Source of the DNA: Gordionus sp. m RMFG-2023
Lineage: Eukaryota > Nematomorpha > Gordioida > Chordodea > Parachordodidae
Length of the DNA: 64,000 bases
NCBI RefSeq assembly: GCF_954871325.1
Contig: NC_088775.1
Span: 87,955,561-88,019,560 of the forward strand
Direction of reading: 5' to 3'
Below are positions 57,180 through 64,000 of the stretch, in pieces. Every line of letters begins with the position of its first letter. Positions within the stretch are counted from its first letter, which is position 1. Position numbers and translations under genes: made by a program. The notes below the pieces were generated by a model. The model had not been told where the DNA came from. It saw only the letters and a list, made by a program, of their open reading frames with translations, and searched no databases.

Positions 57180-59675
57180 GAATCGAAATAGAAGATAATA
57201 AATTAAAATACTAATATTTCTAAAAGCCAAACACTAATTTTGAAACGAATACATGTAAAACCTTAGTCTTACAAAAATTTAATTTTTTTAAATCCTAAAT
57301 ATGAAATAAAAATATAGTTGAAAATTATTATGGATGTGACAATATTTTAATATGAAATCAATATCTTCAAAATAGGGTTAACTACCAGGATAATTTGTGC
57401 ATTAAATGTATCTATTACACCATAATATAAACAAATTCCCGAGATCCATTATATTTTAAAAAAATACAAGAGTAATTCCGCATCAAAAAGGGACAAATTT
57501 CTGGTAAACTCTCAGCAAATTTAGAGGAAAGTCCTGACTATCCGTCATTCTTTGAAGGGCTATAAGATTGTATTTACATTATATTTGATCCATTTAAATA
57601 TATATTAATATCAATAATATTAAAACTTTACTATTTTTTGGACAATAGTGAAATAAATATACTTGTATATATCATTTAATTTATATTTTTATCATATATA
57701 ACCAATAAAGTATAAATAATATTACTATAACATTCCAAATCTTTATATGAAAATTATAGATAAAAATTAGATAATTTTTGAGAATATTGTCACCTATTTA
57801 AATAATAAAAAAGTTGGAGAGATTTAAAAACAGTCTTAAACTTAAATTTTTTTAAAAATGAGTGTCAGAACAGAAAAATATTTTGAACATAATTTCAAGA
57901 AAACAAAAGGTTTATGAGTTAGTAAAGTTAGATCAATAAATTATTATAAAAATTAAATAATTATTAAATATAAATTAAAAAAATTAATATGACATCCTCA
58001 ATTAGAAACAGATCTGGTATGTGGAATGGTGAGGACTTAAATACATTATATATTTATTATTTTATATAATTAATTTAGAAAACAGAAAATGATTTCAAAA
58101 TTAAAGTAACAACTAAATTCTTTCATTAAAGAATCTTTCTATATTTCTCTGCTACCTATTTTTTTCATTATCTAGCATGATTTGAATTTAAAATAAATAG
58201 CTATTATTTAGTTGGAAAATAGGAATTTATTTTTTAAAAAACAATTATTACTCGGACAATCTTATATTAGTCTTTTTGGAATTAAATATAGCCCCTACAA
58301 TTCAAAACTTTGATATAACGCAATTAAATTTTAATTAAATGCAAAAAGTTTGTAATTTCAATTTGGCATAGAAAATCTTATTTATTTCTTTTAAAGTGTT
58401 TAGAATATAAATACTAAATGAGATTTTATAAATTTTAATTTTGTGATTTATATAATATAATAATTATTAATATTTTTAAGATATAATCTTTTTATTTATA
58501 AAAATATTCTAATCGCATTTAAATCAAGCATTTTTGCTGTTTCTTTTTAAAATTTAAAATTGCGATGAAATAAACTTTTCATTTTTAAAAATAAAAAATA
58601 AGATTTCTATTTTGTCTTAAATATAAAACTTTAAAATTAAAATAATTTTTTTGAGTAATTGTTTTGTTTGTGTTGCTTGTTATTCTCATTTATTTCCCAT
58701 TAAATATTTATAAATAACTAAATAATAATGTCTTATATACTATATTTAAACTATAAATATTTCATGTATATATAAATAAATTAAATATAAATTATTATAA
58801 TTAAATTTTTTAAAAGTGTTATTTTTAGTTAGCTTTTAAATATTCAAGTTATATCAAAAATTTAAAATATTATTTTAAAACTTTGACAAATTTTAATTAA
58901 TGGAGTATTAAATTAGAAATGTACAAAAATTTAATAGAAACATAATTTATTATACAAGATAATCAATATATTAAAATTAATTATTTATATATATATATAT
59001 TATATAAAAATAACAAATATATATAATTATTTATAATCATTATATACCTAAAGAGCATGGTATTTCTATATATCATAAAAAATTACAGGTTATAATTTAA
59101 ATTTTGAAAAAATTAGATAATCAATGTTTTTATATGTTTCAAATAATGGTTATAAGGAAAATTTAATTTTTTAGAGTCATAATTATTCAGCGAGATATGA
59201 TGCAGAAACTCAATACGCACTATATATTCATTATTCTCTATCAGTTAATTATAAAATTATATTCAAAATGATTAGCATTAAATTATTTTATATTATTGCT
59301 CTGGTCATAAAGAAAAGTCGCAAAGAAGTTCATAAAGTTAAATCATGGCAGAAAATAATCAATAAAATGTTTAAATAAATGAAATATGAAGAATAATGGA
59401 TCACAAACAATTATTTTCTCCAATAGATTTGATAAGTTATATCTTTAAAATATTACAAGCAAAACTAATTTAATATCTAAAATAAATTAATTTATTTTTA
59501 TCATAGATTTATATAAAACTATATCACAATTTTAAAAAATACATTGAACGTTAAAAGTAAAACATATATACGTAATTTAAAAATATATATTAAAATATCA
59601 TGTAAACTATTTGTAAATTAAAATCTATATAAAAAACTGTATAATAAAAAAAATAATTAGTATAGTAAATTGTAT
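57180..59675. other. AT-rich gene-free sequence
   Basis: No gene, RNA or element end is recognised; base composition is extreme, with long A/T runs. Confidence 0.4.
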
Positions 59676-59679
59676 GTTG

Positions 59680-60330
59680 GGTGGGAGGAGGTCAAGAAAG
59701 AGAGCCGTGATGGCAATGCAGTTAGATCTGCATATATCAATAGATATGCGCTGTCTGAGATAGAAGCCTTCCTGTGGGTCACCAGTGATGCCGTGGATTT
59801 TTTTACCAAGAGATTTGAAGAAGGTTAGGGCATGATTGCCAAAAAAAACCGGTTGTGTCGGATACGATTGGTATGAGATTGCAATTAGTTAGGGAAGTGT
59901 ATTTATTAATGTTAAAGTTTTCAGCTCGCACGAATGAGTTGTTTTTATAGGATGGAGCAAATCGGTCGATGCAAGTATAATCTCATGCTAATGGAGTTCC
60001 ATTACTCCATGGTATTAATGTCAGCCCATCTGGCCGTATATTATTCTCGGTTGAGAGGCCACAGGGTTCAATGATTGCTGGAATTTGAGCTGAGCGTAGA
60101 GCATTGAGAATGGTGCTGTTAACTGCATTGTGTCGAGAATGTCTACCTTTAGAGAATCGACAATGAAGAGGATGATGTCCAAAACAATCAACGGGTTGGG
60201 AAAATAAAGTAATGTGGAGTTGGCCAGTATTTTACAACCAAGACGGAAACCTATTGCTATGCGTAATTCCTCGTTTGTTAAGAGAAGTCCTAAGTTTGAG
60301 CTGAGCAAAGTTTACAAGTTTAAAATGTTT
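59680..60330 (-). pseudogene. LINE reverse-transcriptase C-terminal tail, copy 3
   Basis: On the minus strand, 60308-60021 is open and contains LTNEELRIAIGFRLGCKI, then a decayed middle, SLNPVASQPRIIYGQMG, followed by IPWSNGTPLA, DYTCIDRFAPSYKNNSF and LIPIVSDTTGFF. These are the same blocks in the same order as in copy 1 at 8752-9440 (LTNDQLRVTIGFRLGC, then LTCIPWS) and copy 2. Frame changes and stops are present. It is the 3' end of a LINE inserted in the opposite direction. Confidence 0.65.
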
Positions 60331-63300
60331 GAATAAGAAGAGAAGATTTTTTTACATCTTTCTATTTATAATTTTATATTAATAACTTTGTAAGCTATTA
60401 TAAAATAACATTTATGAAAATGCAAAATGCTGTTTTGAAAATAATTATTTTAAGATAGAGGGATGTTGGCCTTAAAGAAAATTCTCTGTCTTCAGGTTTA
60501 AAGGATTTTATAAGACAAAATAAAAAAATTTTTTAAAAAGAGTTAGGAACAAATTATATACTGTTTTTTAAACATTATTCATTAGTATGAAATAAAACAA
60601 AGTAATTTTAATTAAATAGGTTATTAATAATTCATTAAACATTTATATTAACTCAGAATACCTTGACCATATTATAGAAAAAGCCCCAAAATCGCAAAAA
60701 TGTTGATTTTGAAGCCTGATTTATAGGGTTTAGTGGATATATATTGTTTAAATGTAAACCATCTTTGGTTGATCAATTTGTATTGACAATAATTACCCTT
60801 CAGAACAAAACGCTGGCCACAAAGTGGATTTTACATAAAATTTCTGATTATTTGGAGGATTTTGTAAAAAATTCCTTTGATATTATTAGTTGAAAGATAA
60901 GAAGAAGAGGAAATAATATTTATTAGTTACATACGAATAATTCAAATATATTAAATTGAGACAATTATGTTTGAAAGAAAAAGGAAAATATATAAAGGGA
61001 TATCTTGTTTATCTTTTTAAAATAATAATATTAATGCTTGGTATATAATTAAAAATTAGGAAAATGGTCAGCTTTGAAATATAGGGAGCATCTAACATTA
61101 ATTACTAGTAATTGGATTAAATATAAAGATTTTTATTTAAATAAATGAAAAAGGAATATACACAATTAAAATTTCCGCGCCAAAATATACATCTTAAGTT
61201 AGATTAAAAAATACACTATGTGATGGATAAGTAGTCATATGTAATAAAGGGTTTGACAATTATAGAGAAAGTGATAAATGTATAAAACAAGAAGAGAAAT
61301 TTACAAGAGCTCATGGGATAATTTGATTATCAGATCTTTGGGTCATCATCTGATGACAGGTTCCGAGGTTCTAAGATATTGAGAATGCAAGCCTTTTTAG
61401 GAATAAACGGTAGAGTTTATTTACTTATGAATAGCACTGTGATAAGTTAACTTTTGATACAAATTGATCCTTGTCTGCACTTATCAAACATTGTGTTATA
61501 TTATAGGAATAAATTAAAATATTATATATTTGGTTATTAAATAGTATAAGTTTATAATGTAACGCGCATTCATTTAATAATAACTTATTCAAATTATATT
61601 TTTATTTTAGTTTAACTTTTCGTTTTATAACTTAATCTTTTAATTTTATATTCTAATTTTAGTTTATAAAAATATTATATAAACGATAAAAAAAAAGTAA
61701 TAAAGTGAAAATTTTTAAACATTCTTTATTTTAGAAATCAAGTGTTCTGAGGACTCCTTCTTCACATTGATATCATTGGCTATATCGAGGACCAATGACA
61801 TAAGGTAACTCTTACTGTTCTTTAATTAAGAGGTTCTGCCACATACACACATTAAAAGTCTGACCCAACAAGTAATCAGTAGGGGAGATAGATGGATCTT
61901 ACCGGGTTATCTATAGAAGAGATAAAGCTGGATCTTGCAGAGTTATTTAATACCCGCAAAGAGGAAGGATTAGAGTGATAAGGTATGAAGAGATAATAAG
62001 ATTCCAGATTTATTTTAACTAAAGGTTACGCTAATTTCTGAATAAAATATTTAAATTGAGATAATTAATTCTTTCAAAGGTTTTCATTAAATGTTCCAAA
62101 AGTTCAATTTCTTTGTACAGAAAAGGAGAATGCGTAAAAAAATGTAAATTTATTAACATAAAAGCGTTGTTTATTATAAAGAGGCCCTGATGTGATGGGA
62201 GGATGTTTAAGATTGGATTTAAGCTTAGTATGTTGTCAAAGGTTTTAGCTGGACAATATACAGAAGGTGGAATTTATGATTACTATGTCAGCCCAAGGAG
62301 TTATTTTAGATTCAACAGGGTTGTATTTAGATTATTGTCATGTTATCTAAAAAAAACATTTTTCTTAGTTTTGTTTAGAATTAGGCATATGTTTTTATTT
62401 GTTTTCATAAAATTTAAAGTTCCCATAACAATTTTTATACCGATTGTTAAGACGGAAATATTTAAAAATATTTATAATGTATATGTGTTAAAAACTATTA
62501 TTACTTGTTAAAACATACATCTACATTTATATTACCTAAACAATCTGATCAATTTAAACTATATCTCAAATATCATAAAAGATATAGAAAATAAATTAAG
62601 GCTGTCACGAATTTTCATAACCCTCTTATTAATTTGAATAAATGTTATTATACTATACCGATTTTCCTTGTTTTCTCTATTTTTTCAATAATAAAAAAAT
62701 ATGTAATTAGATTCGAGATTATTTAATTTGAAAAAGTTTACTTAATTCCCTTAATTTCTCAACTAAAAATAATTAATAATATGATTAATCGATATTAGCA
62801 ATTTTTTAATTTAAGAATACCATATTATATAAGCATTTAAAAAAATTTTTATATCATATTATATGAGAGAATCGTAAGATAATAATCACATGATAAAAGA
62901 TTTTATACAGCTTATAAAATTTTTCACAATTAATCTCAGATGTGTCTGAAACAACTAATCAAATGTTGTGTGCCAGCGAGGCAGTGAATAAATAAAAAAA
63001 TGTTACTCAAAAATAATAGTAAATATAAATATCTCATAAACATTAATAACTTTCAAACTGTTGTTGAAAATAAAATATGATTTAATAGTCGTAATGAAAA
63101 AAATCGAGAAGAAAATAGTGCCTATGTAAAATATAAAGTTTCAAACCAGAATTCAAATAGATCAGAGAAAAAATAAATTGTTGGAAAAAATAATGCAAAA
63201 ATATGAATTTAAAGAGAAAGATAAAATTGCGAACTTGTTAAATAAAAACAGAAATAAGAGATAAAAGCTAGGGAAATGTAGATGATAACGATAAATAAGA

Positions 63301-64000
63301 AAGAAAAGCCACAAAGGGCGATATACATCCTAAATATTTAACATATTGAAAAAAATTAGCTATATATAAAAAGAAATTCTTAATAACTAAGAATTCAAAA
63401 GTTCATCATAATAATTGAAATAACTAATAAAAACCGAACATGGTCTAAATTTACAACCTTTTCCCTTATTCAGTCTAAACCTAAATTTTAAAATTGTTAA
63501 TTTATTGGATGTTATGCCTCTTATATTTTTAAAACGAATGTTGATTGCAAACAGAGTGATATTCTCCAAATGGAAAGTTCTAGCTATGGCCCTATTTACC
63601 GTAACAAGTCAGGAAATGATTGAAACGAAAAACCATGCTTACCACCAACTTATGTCAGTCATGAATATCAATTTTATAAATTGTAAATATAAAATGCATT
63701 AATGACCCCATATATTCAAAACCAGAATTATGACAAGCATCGGTATCATAGGCCACGTAAAGATATAATTTTATGATCAAAAATCAGTCTCAGCAAATTA
63801 ATTAAAATCAATATATATATACAATCAAGAATAATGATAATCTAACTCAGCAGAATAACAGAAAAAAATATATTTTATTAACGACAATAAAAAAAATTGT
63901 ACATGCAATATAATAAAGAAATAAAAAAGTGGTCTTAAATTCTAATTATATTATATTCATCAATATTAAGAATCTTTTTTAATCAGAATCTCTTCCAGAA
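60331..64000. other. AT-rich gene-poor sequence
   Basis: Nothing is confidently recognised. A less A/T-biased patch around 61310-61430 and 61860-62010 could be old coding debris. The 102-codon plus-strand frame at 62203-62511 and the short frames near 63.4-63.7 kb are A/T-biased and match no family I know. Confidence 0.35.

Noticed and set aside
62203-62511. 102-codon frame as a membrane protein gene
   Set aside because: Hydrophobicity follows from T-rich codons; no family resemblance, splice support or neighbours.

Overview
The window looks like nuclear DNA from an AT-rich invertebrate animal. By eye it is roughly three-quarters A+T, with spliceosomal introns, a rhodopsin-like seven-helix receptor gene, and old mobile elements of families common in flatworm, cnidarian and similar genomes (hAT transposons and MITEs, RTE-like and other LINEs, a Ty3/gypsy element, and a DDE transposon of a family I only tentatively place near Sola). 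I cannot name the species. There is no bacterial, viral or organelle gene organisation.

Layout. 0-1.6 kb: LINE tail relic and a 233-bp palindromic MITE with a TTA duplication. 1.5-8.8 kb: a MITE, then an old broken Ty3/gypsy-like element on the minus strand with diverged LTR-like ends, containing a (TTTC)n tract. 8.7-9.44 kb: LINE 3' tail. 9.49-15.52 kb: the most striking object, a 6.0-kb giant inverted-repeat (foldback) element whose two arms are arrays of ~300-bp tandem units; its ~1.4-kb loop holds a GC-rich repeat fragment and a second copy of the same LINE tail. 16.5-19.8 kb: a 417-bp hAT MITE with exact 8-bp target duplication, a LINE fragment and two copies of the TAGTGTTGTTAAACGGC MITE family. 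19.9-22.7 kb: a complete-ended autonomous hAT transposon (2765 bp, perfect 8-bp target duplication) whose transposase has one frameshift.

25.96-35.59 kb: the only convincing host gene, a five-exon orphan GPCR of 525 residues. I assembled it from splice sites whose phases agree (2,2,1,1). Its third intron is 6.8 kb and is filled by a half-MITE fused to a ~540-bp (TTTC)n tract, a hAT relic, a small hAT MITE, a 3.1-kb DDE transposon with 30-bp terminal inverted repeats, and two further MITEs.

35.6-64 kb is gene-poor AT-rich sequence with more MITE copies, a 1.3-kb hAT-type element carrying a tRNA-like sequence, a 20-bp minisatellite, decayed LINE reverse transcriptases at 51-55 kb (plus strand) and 56-57 kb (RTE-like, plus strand), a further LINE tail at 60 kb (minus strand), and long stretches where I recognise nothing. 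Apart from the receptor, the genes do not work together as a system: the window is one host gene embedded in layered transposon debris.
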